64,000 nt of DNA, from NCBI RefSeq assembly GCF_907164905.1, contig NZ_CAJRAF010000004.1:124001-188000 (forward strand), in the 5' to 3' direction. Positions 34,096 through 43,492 of the stretch are shown one piece after another; the first letter of the stretch is position 1, and every line of letters begins with the position of its first letter. The DNA comes from Dyadobacter sp. CECT 9275 (GTDB lineage Bacteria; Bacteroidota; Bacteroidia; Cytophagales; Spirosomataceae). Below the pieces are notes generated by a model. The model saw only the letters and a list, made by a program, of their open reading frames with translations, was not told where the DNA came from and ran no database searches. A program made the translations under genes and the position numbers.

Positions 34096-35238
34096 ATGAA
34101 ACCATATATTCTCAGCCTGGGCGTATTGCTCTGGGCATCCTGCAGTCAGCCCAAAAATGAAGAACCGGATAACCATCGTCAGCCGCAAATGGAGCAAAAA
34201 GGAAACACTTTGGTATCCTTCAACACCGCTCAACTCAAAACCGTTGGCGTGGAGATAGGTACCCCTGTTCGGGAAAAAGTAAGCGGAAGCCTCAGTCTCC
34301 AGGGGAAAATTGATGTACCCCCGCAAAGTACCGTAAGTCTCAGCTTCCCGCTTGGCGGTTACCTGAAATCCACCCGGATGCTTCCGGGCATGCACATAAA
34401 AAAAGGTCAGGTACTGGCAGAACTGGAAGATATGCAGTTTATTCAGCTACAGCAGGATTATTTAACAGCGAAAGAAAAATTCACACTGGCCGAAAGCGAG
34501 TTTATACGCCAGCGCGACCTGAATGCAAGCAAAGCAAGCAGTGATAAGGTTTTCCAGCAAGCACGGGCCGAAATGGAAACACAGCGCATATTAATGAGCG
34601 CGCTGGCCCAGAAACTCGAGGTGATCGGAATTAACCCGGCGAAGCTGAAACCGGACAATATTTCCAAAAGCGTTGCCATAATGTCGCCTATTAACGGATT
34701 TGTATCAAAAGTGAATGTAAACGTGGGGAAATATACTTCACCTACCGATATGCTTTTCGAGCTGGTAGATCCGCGTGATATCCACCTCTCACTGAACGTG
34801 TTTGAGAAAGACCTGTCCGCGCTGGCCATCGGACAAAAAGTAGTTGCCTATACCAATGCGGCACCAGAGAAAAAATTCATGGCAGAGATCATTCTGATCG
34901 CTAAAAACCTTGATGCCGACCGCATGGCCGAAGTACACTGCCATTTTGAGCGATACAGCCCTGAACTTGTTCCCGGCATGTTTATGAACGGGGAAGTATT
35001 CGTATCCCGCCACGACGCACTGACGGTGCCGGAAGAGGCAGTGGTACGGTGGGACAACCGCTATTACGTATTCACCGAAAGTGGTAACGGACAATTTGAA
35101 ATGGTAGAAATAAAGCCCGGCCCGGTGCATCAAGGCAGGCTGCAGATCAGTGGGAAGGGTATTCAGGCAACCACCCGGCTTGTGGTGCGGAATGCGTATG
35201 CCCTGCTGATGAAAATCAAGAATACCGAAGAAAGTTAA
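34096..35238 (+). CDS. cusB: RND efflux periplasmic adaptor (membrane fusion protein)
   Basis: A 380-residue lipoprotein (lipobox LLWASC, Cys near residue 14) linking the RND pump to its channel. It has the usual parts: a barrel-sandwich hybrid (LSFPLGGYLKSTRMLPGMHIKKGQVLAELED), an alpha-hairpin (QLQQDYLTAKEKFTLAESEFIRQRDL), the second half of the sandwich (VAIMSPINGFVSKVNVNVGKYTSPTD) and a beta-barrel with the membrane-proximal domain (LVPGMFMNGEVFVSRHDALTVPEEAVV). It starts one base after the pump-channel gene, so translation is coupled. The N-terminal Met/His-containing segment is short compared with E. coli CusB. Confidence 0.92.
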   Translation: MKPYILSLGVLLWASCSQPKNEEPDNHRQPQMEQKGNTLVSFNTAQLKTVGVEIGTPVREKVSGSLSLQGKIDVPPQSTVSLSFPLGGYLKSTRMLPGMHIKKGQVLAELEDMQFIQLQQDYLTAKEKFTLAESEFIRQRDLNASKASSDKVFQQARAEMETQRILMSALAQKLEVIGINPAKLKPDNISKSVAIMSPINGFVSKVNVNVGKYTSPTDMLFELVDPRDIHLSLNVFEKDLSALAIGQKVVAYTNAAPEKKFMAEIILIAKNLDADRMAEVHCHFERYSPELVPGMFMNGEVFVSRHDALTVPEEAVVRWDNRYYVFTESGNGQFEMVEIKPGPVHQGRLQISGKGIQATTRLVVRNAYALLMKIKNTEES

Positions 35239-35241
35239 GTT

Positions 35242-35278
35242 TTTGGTACGGGCAACGTCACCACTTGCCCGTACCAAA
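35242..35278. terminator. Terminator-like hairpin after the efflux operon
   Basis: TTTGGTACGGGCAA (35242-35255) and TTGCCCGTACCAAA (35265-35278) are perfectly complementary around a 9-base loop, three bases after the cusB stop. A short T-stretch follows. Confidence 0.65.
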
Positions 35279-35391
35279 TTTAACCATTTAGAACATCTCC
35301 CCTCACCCATCATAACCATACGACTGCAACCGATAAGGGAAGATAACCAGACAAACAGCGGAAAACTGCTTGTTGTCCTAACTTGCCACTG

Positions 35392-37140
35392 CTACCAGCC
35401 GGTGTTCTGGGTGAGTTTAGGATTCAGCTGGATTTCTGAATAGGGAATCGGATAAAAATACCGGTTGTCGCCAAAGGTTTTAACCTGGTTCACGTTCCAT
35501 AATAAATTCCCCTTGGTACCACCTGAAAGCTTGCTTACGGTACCGTTGATGTTAACATATACAACACCCGAAACCGTGGAAGCCGGTGTTGAAGAGACAA
35601 AGCAAACATCGGGTTTACCGTCACTGTTTAGATCAATCAGCTGATTAAGCCCCGGAACGTACATACCTGTATAGACCTTTTCCAGGTTGGACCCACTTTT
35701 CCAGCGCAGCAAATCGTCAAAACGGAAGCCTTCCCCTACCAGCTCAATTCCTCGTTCCCGGCGGATTTCAAGTAATACGGGATCCGAAATGCCAGGGTAA
35801 AAATTGGCCCGAAGGTAGGCATCGGCTACGGTGGGCTGTGCCGTGTTGGTGATACCAGCACGTTTCCTTAAAGCCCCGATTGTTTTATCCCAATCCTCGG
35901 CGGTGAGAGTTCCCAGCTCAGATTTTGCTTCGGCATAATTTAACAGGACTTCGGCATAACGCATAATCGGAATAGAATTATAACTCTCCGAGCGTGAGTC
36001 GTAATAAGGATTATCAAGGGAAAACTTCATGGTATGGTAGCCCGTGATAGTTACGTTGAAGTTGGGAAATCCGAGCGACCCATCCGACCGTACGTAAGTC
36101 GGCAGCCGAACTGTCTGCCCGAGCCGGGCATCCCTGTTAACGATTTCCCGCTGATAGGTAAGCGTATCATACCCGGCTTTGTCGGTAAACCTGCTGCCGT
36201 CAATATTCAGGTAGGTATTAACAAAATGCTTGTCCAGACTTAGCCTGCTTCCTGTTGTCGGGCTGTTATACCAATAGGTAGACGCATGCCACTTCTGCAA
36301 TGAATTATTATATACCGAAGCCAGAATAATTTCCTGCGTATTAGGGGTTTCGTTAATAAACAGTGACCGGTAGGCACTGGTGGCGTTTCCGGTTACCAGG
36401 CTGTACTGTCCGCTGCTCATGAGTTGCTGTGAGGCATCGGCTGCTGCCGCGAACCAGTCGTTGGGATTTCCTGTCAGGGAAAGTTCGGTATGGTACTTCC
36501 GGAAGGTCCCTTCAAAAAGGCATATCCTGGATTTCAGGGCAAGTGCTACCCATTTGGTAACTGTGCTGCCTGTTGTATTTTTAGTAGCATAAATGTTATT
36601 ACAGGCAAAATTGATATCTGCCAGCACCGAATCCATAATCATTTCACGACGGTCGCGAGCCTTATACAACGTGGAATCCGCAACATCAAGCGTGGTATTG
36701 TACCAGGGTACGTCCCCGAAACGTTTTACCATTCCAAAGTAAAAATAAGCCCTGAAAAACCTTGCAATCCCCGAATAGTGGTTCTTGGCCGCAGCCGAAA
36801 TATTTACATTGTGGTTATTCTGGATAAAATAGTTCAGGTTCCGCAGATTGGTCCAGGTCCAGCCGGTTACGTTATTTTCGGTGATATTACCTGCAAGCAG
36901 ATAGTCCGGCACTACCGTAGGTACGGTGATATCCGTCATTACGTCACCGGAATAAATAGCAGGTGCCGCGGGCAGCATATTGGCATAGAGCCCGTTGATA
37001 TACAACTGTAAAGTAGCCTCGCTGGCAAAAGCCTGGTCAGCGGTAAGTTTATCTTTCGGGTCCTTCGTGAGAAAATCCTCGCACGAAAACAGTGCTCCTG
37101 CACAAACCAGGAATATGAGTTTTAAAAAATAATTTTTCAT
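35392..37140 (-). CDS. SusD/RagB-type outer-membrane lipoprotein (second pair)
   Basis: A 582-residue nutrient-binding lipoprotein: lipobox in LVCAGALFSCEDFLTKDPKD, then the N-terminal helices including ARFFRAYFYFGMVKRFGDVPWYN near residue 127 and RYAEVLLNYAEAKSELG near 405, and the C-terminal RRERGIELVGEGFRFDDLLRWK. It is longer than the first SusD of the window because of inserted loops. It pairs with the SusC at 37152, ten bases upstream. The nutrient is unknown, and no hydrolase is nearby. Confidence 0.92.
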   Translation of the reverse strand: MKNYFLKLIFLVCAGALFSCEDFLTKDPKDKLTADQAFASEATLQLYINGLYANMLPAAPAIYSGDVMTDITVPTVVPDYLLAGNITENNVTGWTWTNLRNLNYFIQNNHNVNISAAAKNHYSGIARFFRAYFYFGMVKRFGDVPWYNTTLDVADSTLYKARDRREMIMDSVLADINFACNNIYATKNTTGSTVTKWVALALKSRICLFEGTFRKYHTELSLTGNPNDWFAAAADASQQLMSSGQYSLVTGNATSAYRSLFINETPNTQEIILASVYNNSLQKWHASTYWYNSPTTGSRLSLDKHFVNTYLNIDGSRFTDKAGYDTLTYQREIVNRDARLGQTVRLPTYVRSDGSLGFPNFNVTITGYHTMKFSLDNPYYDSRSESYNSIPIMRYAEVLLNYAEAKSELGTLTAEDWDKTIGALRKRAGITNTAQPTVADAYLRANFYPGISDPVLLEIRRERGIELVGEGFRFDDLLRWKSGSNLEKVYTGMYVPGLNQLIDLNSDGKPDVCFVSSTPASTVSGVVYVNINGTVSKLSGGTKGNLLWNVNQVKTFGDNRYFYPIPYSEIQLNPKLTQNTGW

Positions 37141-37151
37141 TTTAAAGATCT

Positions 37152-40100
37152 TTAGAATGTCAGATTTAATCCAATTGTATATGATTTCAACATAGGATAA
37201 CTGTTTCCATCTCCCTGAGACGCGCTCACCTCCTGGTCCGAACCTTCGATGACTTCCGGATCGAAATTGCGGTTATGCTTGTACATCGGCGAATAAGTCC
37301 ACAGATTCTGGCCAGTAAAGTAAATTTGTACCGCGTTCAGCTTGATACGCTTCACAATGTCCGTCGGAATGGAATAACCCAGCGTAAGGTTTTTCAGGCG
37401 GATATAACTTGCGTTCTGAAGGTACCTGGTTTGCGTGAGTGCAAGCTCTCTTGTGCCCGACAATGCAGTGTAACCTCTGTACCGTGGAAAATAAGCACTT
37501 TGGCTCGGGTTGTCCTCCGTCCAGCGGTCAAGCGTGGAAGTTGGCATCTGGTTGTAAGGGCGGTTGTAATGCCCCCAGAAATAGGCAGACTCCGTGGAAG
37601 GATACCAGTCCCTCTTGCCCACTCCCTGAAAAAACGCAGTAAGGGAAAAGTTGTTCCAGTCGAAGCTGGTCGTTACCCCGTAGGGCAGGCGGATGGAAGA
37701 ATTACCGATAATTTTACGGTCTCCGGGATCATTAACCGTGTTGCTGCCGTTGTTGATGACCTTGTTACCGTCCAGATCTCTGAACTTAAGGTCTCCCGGT
37801 AAGATTTTATTACTGTTGGATACCACAACATATTTCTGATTGGCGTGGCTATCAATATCTCCCTGAGAAGTAAAAAAGCCCTCTGTTTCAAATCCCCAGA
37901 TTTCCCCGATCTTCTGTCCCTTGTAGTAGGATGTCAGGGTGTTCGTGGGGTTGTTGAACTTTGTAATCTCCGACTGGTTATCCGCAAGAGTAAGTCTTAC
38001 ACTGTATTTCAAAGGCTTTCTCATGGCAATTTCATCTGACCAGGTAAGGGATAATTCCCATCCTTTTGTAAGCAGGTCGGCATTATTACCCTTGGGAACC
38101 GTTGCTCCAAATACAGCAGGCAGGACTTGTCCGGTTGTGATCATACCGGTAGTATTGCGGTGGTACCAGTCGAAAGTTGCTGAAAGCCGATGCTGAAAAA
38201 CATCGACGTCCACACCCAGGTCAAGCGTTGTGGCTTTTTCCCAGGTAATGCGGTTCGGAATGACAGCCGGATTCTGGATATAGGTGGCATAGGTACCGTT
38301 CACGATGGTGGTGGAAGCCTGCGGTGTAATGGTTTCCAGGAACGTATACGGATCAATATTTCCGTTACCCAGCGAACCATAGGATCCTCTTAATTTCAAT
38401 GTGTTCAGCCATCTTTTAGTGGAAGACATAAAGTTTTCATCCGACACCCTCCATCCTACCGACCCCGACGGAAAAAAACCGAACTGCTGATTCAACGGAA
38501 ACTTGGAGGAGCCGTCATAACGTCCATCAAATTCTACCAGATACTTGTTTGCAAATGCATAGTTAATCCGGTAAAAAAGGCCCGAGGTGGCCCAGCTGCT
38601 TCCCCCGCCCGTAAGCTTATAATTGGTCCCGCTGGCCAGGTTAAAATCCAGAAGATCATCCACCAGCAAACCGTCACGCTGTACATACTGCAGACTGATG
38701 TCGTCGTATTCCACATTCCAGCCGGCAATCACACCCAGAGAATGTTTCTTGAAATCCTGGTTGTAATTGGCATAAATATTACCCACATAATGCTTATTAA
38801 GTATCTCGTTATTAGACATGTAATTCAATCCAGAGGTAATAAGCTCGTTGGGCCGGATGCTGTACGGTACTGTAAAATATTTTTTCTGATCCGTGGTATT
38901 GGTATAGAGGTATGAAAAATCACCTTTGATGCTCAGCTTGTTTTTGATAACCGTAGCATCGAAATTCAGCGAGTTTCTCAGGAAGGTCTGCCCCGACTTG
39001 GAATAACTTTTACCATAGTAAAAATCACCTATAGAATATGCTCCGCTAATAGACAAACTGCCGTCCGGATTCAGCAAAGGCATAAATGGGAAGCCGGTCT
39101 GAGACAGGGTGTTCCAAATCCCGCTCACACCTGCTTTTGAAAGACTGCTCAATGGGTAGTAATAATTGTAGCTGGACAAATCTGACAGTCCGGAAATGGT
39201 GAGCCAGTCAGTCGCTTTAACGCTGCCTTTGAATCTGAGATTGTAGCGATTGAATTTGTCGGTGTTGTACCTGAATATGCCGCCCTGGTTATAATATTTT
39301 CCCGAGATGGAATAGGTAACCTTTTCACTCCCTCCTGTTACAGAAATATTATGCTCCGTTGACGGGTTGGAATCTTTGTATAACTCCTTCATCCAGTCGG
39401 TATTGGCATAATAGACATAATTGCCTGTGCTGCGGTCAATGGAGTACTGCGGCAGACCAGGATTGTCGTTATGAAATTTTAGTGAATCCAGGTAAGCCGC
39501 TGAAAAAGCCACTTTATTATCAACCGTGGTAGGGTGCGACAGGTAATCATACCAGCTTGAGTATGACTCGTCAAAATTTGCAGCCCACTGGTATCCATTT
39601 GTCACCAGGTCCGGTGTTACCGTTCTTTGGTTTACAGAAAAATTACTGGAGTACTTGATCTGAACTTTGCCTTTCTGCGGTGTTTTGGTTGTGATCAACA
39701 CCACCCCGTAAGCCGCCCTTGCACCATATATGGCGGCAGAAGAAGCATCCTTCAAAACAGAAACACTGGCAATATCATTGGGATTCAAGGTATTGGGATC
39801 TCCGGGCACGCCGTCGATCAGAATCAGTGCACTTCCGCCCGACCCAATGGAGGTGGTACCCCTCACATTATAAGTAGCACCTCTTGTGGGTTTCCCGTCC
39901 GTCATCTTGATATTCAAATTGGGAACCGCTCCCTGAAGGCTTCGGGCCACATTTGGCGTGGGACGGTTGTCAAAATACTCTGTCCCGACCTGATCCACCG
40001 CCCCGGTCAGGTTTACCTTCTTTTGGGTACCATATCCTACCACGATCAGTTCATCCAATGTTTTGGTATCGGGTTTGAGCGTGATGTCCAGCTGCGTTCT

Positions 40101-40727
40101 GGTTCCTACGATAACCTCCTGTGATATGTGGCCCACAAACGAAAAAATCAAAGACGACTGTTCGTCGGGAACGGAAATGGTATACTTTCCTTCCACATCC
40201 GTTGTGGTACCCTTCTGAGTACCTTTTATAATGATGCTTACGCCGGGCAATCCTTCACCCTTTTCATCAGCCACCCGGCCAGAAATGTTCAGATCCAGAT
40301 GTGCCTCGGTATTGTCCTTTATTACCGTTTTCGGCTGAATCTGTTTCGGAGCGGGTGTCATTACTCTGGCACCCTGCTTGAGCATAATCTGCCCTCTTAC
40401 CGACTGATATTCAATGTTCAGGGGCGTTAGCAACTGATCCAGAACAGTCGCCAGTGACTGAGCTTCTGCATGGAGACTGATCACCTCTTTCACCGGAATA
40501 ATGCTCCGGCTGTAAGCAAACCTGACCTTGGTTTGTTCCTCGAGTACATGAAGCGCTTCGTGCAGCGTCACATTTTTAAGGTGCACGGTAACCGGGCGTT
40601 TCAGAAGATCCTGGGCATCAGAATTTCGGGCACTTGCAATGGCCGTAAACAATCCGGCAATCAGTAGCTGTAATAGCGATAATCGCATAATATAGTACGC
40701 TGTCTTGCTTTTTCGTAAAAAAAACAT
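37152..40727 (-). CDS. SusC/RagA-type TonB-dependent receptor with STN signalling domain
   Basis: A 1191-residue receptor. A signal peptide (LSLLQLLIAGLFTAIASA) is followed by an STN (secretin/TonB N-terminal) domain, about 45-120, with VHLKNVTLHEALHVLEEQTKVRF. Then come a carboxypeptidase-like domain (ISGRVADEKGEGLPGVSI), the TonB box and plug (LDELIVVGYGTQKKVNLTG, VRGTTSIGSGGSALILIDG, NDIASVSVLKDASSAAIYG) and a long barrel. The STN domain contacts the FecR-type anti-sigma factor encoded upstream at 40939, so ligand uptake signals to the ECF sigma factor at 42105. This is trans-envelope regulation. Confidence 0.93.
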   Translation of the reverse strand: MFFLRKSKTAYYIMRLSLLQLLIAGLFTAIASARNSDAQDLLKRPVTVHLKNVTLHEALHVLEEQTKVRFAYSRSIIPVKEVISLHAEAQSLATVLDQLLTPLNIEYQSVRGQIMLKQGARVMTPAPKQIQPKTVIKDNTEAHLDLNISGRVADEKGEGLPGVSIIIKGTQKGTTTDVEGKYTISVPDEQSSLIFSFVGHISQEVIVGTRTQLDITLKPDTKTLDELIVVGYGTQKKVNLTGAVDQVGTEYFDNRPTPNVARSLQGAVPNLNIKMTDGKPTRGATYNVRGTTSIGSGGSALILIDGVPGDPNTLNPNDIASVSVLKDASSAAIYGARAAYGVVLITTKTPQKGKVQIKYSSNFSVNQRTVTPDLVTNGYQWAANFDESYSSWYDYLSHPTTVDNKVAFSAAYLDSLKFHNDNPGLPQYSIDRSTGNYVYYANTDWMKELYKDSNPSTEHNISVTGGSEKVTYSISGKYYNQGGIFRYNTDKFNRYNLRFKGSVKATDWLTISGLSDLSSYNYYYPLSSLSKAGVSGIWNTLSQTGFPFMPLLNPDGSLSISGAYSIGDFYYGKSYSKSGQTFLRNSLNFDATVIKNKLSIKGDFSYLYTNTTDQKKYFTVPYSIRPNELITSGLNYMSNNEILNKHYVGNIYANYNQDFKKHSLGVIAGWNVEYDDISLQYVQRDGLLVDDLLDFNLASGTNYKLTGGGSSWATSGLFYRINYAFANKYLVEFDGRYDGSSKFPLNQQFGFFPSGSVGWRVSDENFMSSTKRWLNTLKLRGSYGSLGNGNIDPYTFLETITPQASTTIVNGTYATYIQNPAVIPNRITWEKATTLDLGVDVDVFQHRLSATFDWYHRNTTGMITTGQVLPAVFGATVPKGNNADLLTKGWELSLTWSDEIAMRKPLKYSVRLTLADNQSEITKFNNPTNTLTSYYKGQKIGEIWGFETEGFFTSQGDIDSHANQKYVVVSNSNKILPGDLKFRDLDGNKVINNGSNTVNDPGDRKIIGNSSIRLPYGVTTSFDWNNFSLTAFFQGVGKRDWYPSTESAYFWGHYNRPYNQMPTSTLDRWTEDNPSQSAYFPRYRGYTALSGTRELALTQTRYLQNASYIRLKNLTLGYSIPTDIVKRIKLNAVQIYFTGQNLWTYSPMYKHNRNFDPEVIEGSDQEVSASQGDGNSYPMLKSYTIGLNLTF

Positions 40728-40938
40728 AAATTTTGGGATTAATTAAGTGGACAATAAAATGCTCTTCTCACCTGAAAGTGATAAAGTTAGGACATGCTTC
40801 ATTTGATGCCGGAAGTGCTGCAATCACTTCCGGTTTTTCACAAGCAGTACAAAAATTCTCCTGGTTGTCTGGTCATATTAGAAAGATTTGGGATTGATAA
40901 AATATGCTGTGGATGATGGGTTTACGCGTTGATATTAG

Positions 40939-41970
40939 TTAAATAGCACTTTCGCAGCCTTCGCCTTTGATCAGGATGTTGTTACCATCCATTTCGTAGG
41001 AGGCGTTCAGCATTTGGGTAAGTGTTTCTAAAATCTCCGGCAAGCGATTGTTTTCGAAAGTCGCCTTCACCAGACAGTTATTCAGCTTGTTGTTATCCAG
41101 CCGTATCTGAACTCCGAACCTCGATTGTAGCCTTTGGGCAACTTCTCCTAGTTTCTCATCCTCAAATGTAAGTGAGGCTGGCTGCCAGGTTTCCACCCGT
41201 TCTGCCACAGGTACTAAGGTACTTGCGCTCAGTGTACCGGTAGCTACCTCAAAAACGGCCTGCTGACTGGGGAGCAGTACTACCTGTTTTTTCGAAGTAT
41301 TGTTATCAGGTGCTGATACATTTACCTTTCCGGAAACAACCGCTACCACATAACGCTGCGTTGCAGGATCGGCCTTTACATTAAAGCTGGTACCCAGCAC
41401 TTTAACTACAACCGCCTGGGTTTTAACAAGAAAAGGATGAAGCGGATCTTTGGTAACGTCAAAAAATGCCTCCCCCTCTATCCGCACCTCGCGGGTTTCC
41501 ACAAGCGTGAAAGTCTGTGCATTGTAATAAAGTGTTGCCTGAGGATTGAGCCACACCGAACTACCGTCGGGCAAATGGTGCCGGACTATTTTTTTAGTAC
41601 CATTCCGGATCGTAGTCTCCTGAACACCAGAAATTAAAGTCCCCCGCATCTGGCTGCCGGAGAGATAAAAATAGGTTAAAAGCCCGCTTAACATCAGAAT
41701 GACAGCGGCCGCAGCATAACGAAGCGTTCTGGAAGTAATCGAAAGCCCGTTGGCTCGCGGCAGGAGCCTGACTTCACCGTCTGCCTGAACAGTGATCATA
41801 TTTTGAACTTTCTTAAAATGTTCCTGCTGATTAAAAAGCTGGGAAGCATGATCAGCATCCGCCTTATGAATCCCCGCATACCATCTCTCCACCAACAAAA
41901 TTTCGTCCTCCGTACAGGTACCGCTCAGATAACGCTCAAGAAGTTCGGGAGAAATAAAGTTTTGGTTCAT
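40939..41970 (-). CDS. FecR family anti-sigma factor
   Basis: A 343-residue membrane-spanning anti-sigma regulator. The cytoplasmic N-terminus (ELLERYLSGTCTEDEILLVERWYAG) would hold the sigma factor. One membrane helix (YAAAAVILMLSGLLTYFYL) lies near residues 86-104. The periplasmic FecR domain has HHLPDGSSVWLNPQATLYYN and RIEGEAFFDVTKDPLHPF, and the C-terminal DUF4974 part (LTFEDEKLGEVAQRLQSRFG) meets the receptor STN domain. It is divergent from its cognate sigma gene and precedes the SusC gene. Confidence 0.93.
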   Translation of the reverse strand: MNQNFISPELLERYLSGTCTEDEILLVERWYAGIHKADADHASQLFNQQEHFKKVQNMITVQADGEVRLLPRANGLSITSRTLRYAAAAVILMLSGLLTYFYLSGSQMRGTLISGVQETTIRNGTKKIVRHHLPDGSSVWLNPQATLYYNAQTFTLVETREVRIEGEAFFDVTKDPLHPFLVKTQAVVVKVLGTSFNVKADPATQRYVVAVVSGKVNVSAPDNNTSKKQVVLLPSQQAVFEVATGTLSASTLVPVAERVETWQPASLTFEDEKLGEVAQRLQSRFGVQIRLDNNKLNNCLVKATFENNRLPEILETLTQMLNASYEMDGNNILIKGEGCESAI

Positions 41971-42049
41971 ATAAATTCTTTAAATTGTTATTTAGCCCAT
42001 TGGTCCTTCTATAAATAAGACGTTCAACCAAACAACAACCCTGGCGGAA

Positions 42050-42078
42050 TTTCAAAAAAATATTTACTTTTAGATTTG
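42050..42078 (+). promoter_or_regulatory. Candidate Bacteroidota promoter for the ECF sigma gene
   Basis: TAGATTTG (42071-42078) fits the -7 consensus TAnnTTTG. A TTT at 42050-42052 is a weak -33 with 18 bases between. It lies about 27 bases upstream of the sigma factor ATG. Confidence 0.35.
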
Positions 42079-42104
42079 AAGCGGATGTTATTTAAAAGTT
42101 TAGG

Positions 42105-42698
42105 ATGGATTTTACATACCATGACAAGGACGATTTGCAACTGTGGCAGCTGATCAGTACTCAATCAGATGCAGGCGCTTTTGCGGAAGTTCACAGGCGC
42201 TTTTCAACCTCCCTGTTTGCACTGGCATACCGGAAAACAGGGGATGAAACTGTTGCTGAGGACCTTGTACAGGATCTTTTCGTGGCGTTGTGGACTGGCC
42301 GGGATACCATTCATCCGGAGAAAGCCTTGAACAGCTATCTCTTTTCAGCTCTCAAAAACCGGATTATTTCCTATTACAGAAAACAGCTGCACCGGGATTC
42401 GGTTTCGCTGAGCGTGCTGCAGCCCGAAACGCTTGTATCCTATTCTGCCAATGCGGTGGAAGAGTATATTAATTTCAGGCAGGCCAACGAGAGCTACCAG
42501 GTTCAGCTTCAGAACCTGCCAGAGAAAACCAGAGAGGTATTCGAATTAAGCCGCAGCGGACTCACCAATAAAGAAATCGGAGGGCTTTTGGGCCTGGCCG
42601 AAAAAACGATCGAATTTCACATCAGCAAATCCCTGAAGCTGCTTCGTATGGGTATGGGCTATTCCTCCTATCTTCTCCTGGTATGGTTTTCAAAATAG
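42105..42698 (+). CDS. ECF RNA polymerase sigma factor (FecI-like)
   Basis: A 197-residue sigma-70 family member: region 2 around FALAYRKTGDETVAEDLVQDLFVALW (about 46-70) and region 4 around LPEKTREVFELSRSGLTNKEIGGLLGLAEKTIEFHISKSLK (about 138-178). It ends in a short hydrophobic tail (YSSYLLLVWFSK). Together with the divergent FecR gene it forms a cell-surface signalling unit that should switch on the SusC/SusD pair at 40727-35392. Confidence 0.93.
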   Translation: MDFTYHDKDDLQLWQLISTQSDAGAFAEVHRRFSTSLFALAYRKTGDETVAEDLVQDLFVALWTGRDTIHPEKALNSYLFSALKNRIISYYRKQLHRDSVSLSVLQPETLVSYSANAVEEYINFRQANESYQVQLQNLPEKTREVFELSRSGLTNKEIGGLLGLAEKTIEFHISKSLKLLRMGMGYSSYLLLVWFSK

Positions 42699-42717
42699 CA
42701 ACCTGGGCAGACCACTA

Positions 42718-42822
42718 CTAAGCAGCGATCGTATGGGGAGGATAACCAAAGTGATTTTTAAAGGCGCTGGAAAAATGTGATAGGTTTTCAAAACCAACTT
42801 CGAGGTATACGTCGACGGGTGT
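42718..42822 (-). pseudogene. C-terminal remnant of an AraC-type regulator
   Basis: The minus-strand frame directly after the stop codon of the NarL-like gene reads TPVDVYLEVGFENLSHFSSAFKNHFGYPPHTIAA and then a TAG. GFENLSHFSSAFKNHFG is the terminal AraC/XylS signature helix. Only 34 codons remain and they are in frame with the preceding gene across its stop, so a deletion has probably joined the two. Confidence 0.65.
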
Positions 42823-43485
42823 CTATTTAATCGCCAGGCCGATCAGCTCTGCCACATTTTTGACATTTGCCTTCTTCATGATACTCGACCTTTGGTTTGC
42901 TACGGTGTTGGCGCTGATATCCAGGTATTCGGCTATTTCCCTGCTACTCATTCCCTCCGTCAAACATTTTAACACCTGCTGCTCCCTGGGCGTAATAATT
43001 TTCCAGATGGAAGGCTTAGATCCATCCTCTGCTGATTTTACCTCCGGCAAGTTAGCCCCCTTTTTCAGCAGGTTTTTAATAATGACAGAAGATGCCGCTG
43101 GTGGATAGTACAAATCTCCCTTCACTACGCTTCTCACGGCGTGCAGAATATCTTCTCTCCGGGCATCCTTTAAAAGATACCCCGCAGCTCCAAACCTTAC
43201 CGCTGATAATATATAATCCGGATTGTTATGCATGCTGAAGACGAGCATACGAACCCGGGGATAAACCGGTGTAAGCTGCCGGATGACCTCAAGCCCCGAC
43301 ATACGCGGCATCGTTAAATCCAGCAAAACCACCTGCGGATGCACTTTTTCAATCATAACCGCTACCTCATCGCCATCCGAAGCCTCTCCGACAATGAGGA
43401 TATCAGGTTCGTCCTGCAGGAGTGTGATAATACCCTGCCTCACAACCGAGTGATCGTCAACCACCAATATACGAATAGGTACCAT
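42823..43485 (-). CDS. NarL/FixJ family response regulator
   Basis: A 220-residue regulator. The receiver domain has the acidic pair in ILVVDDHSVVRQG, the acceptor Asp in VVLLDLTMPRMSG (about residue 56) and GYLLKDARREDIL with its Lys. The LuxR-type HTH reads ITPREQQVLKCLTEGMSSREIAEYLDISANTV near residue 165. It is encoded seven bases after a NarX-like kinase and beside nirDB, so it probably controls nitrate assimilation. The kinase-regulator pairing is secure, the target inferred from position. Confidence 0.92.
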   Translation of the reverse strand: MVPIRILVVDDHSVVRQGIITLLQDEPDILIVGEASDGDEVAVMIEKVHPQVVLLDLTMPRMSGLEVIRQLTPVYPRVRMLVFSMHNNPDYILSAVRFGAAGYLLKDARREDILHAVRSVVKGDLYYPPAASSVIIKNLLKKGANLPEVKSAEDGSKPSIWKIITPREQQVLKCLTEGMSSREIAEYLDISANTVANQRSSIMKKANVKNVAELIGLAIK

Positions 43486-43492
43486 CAGGCTC

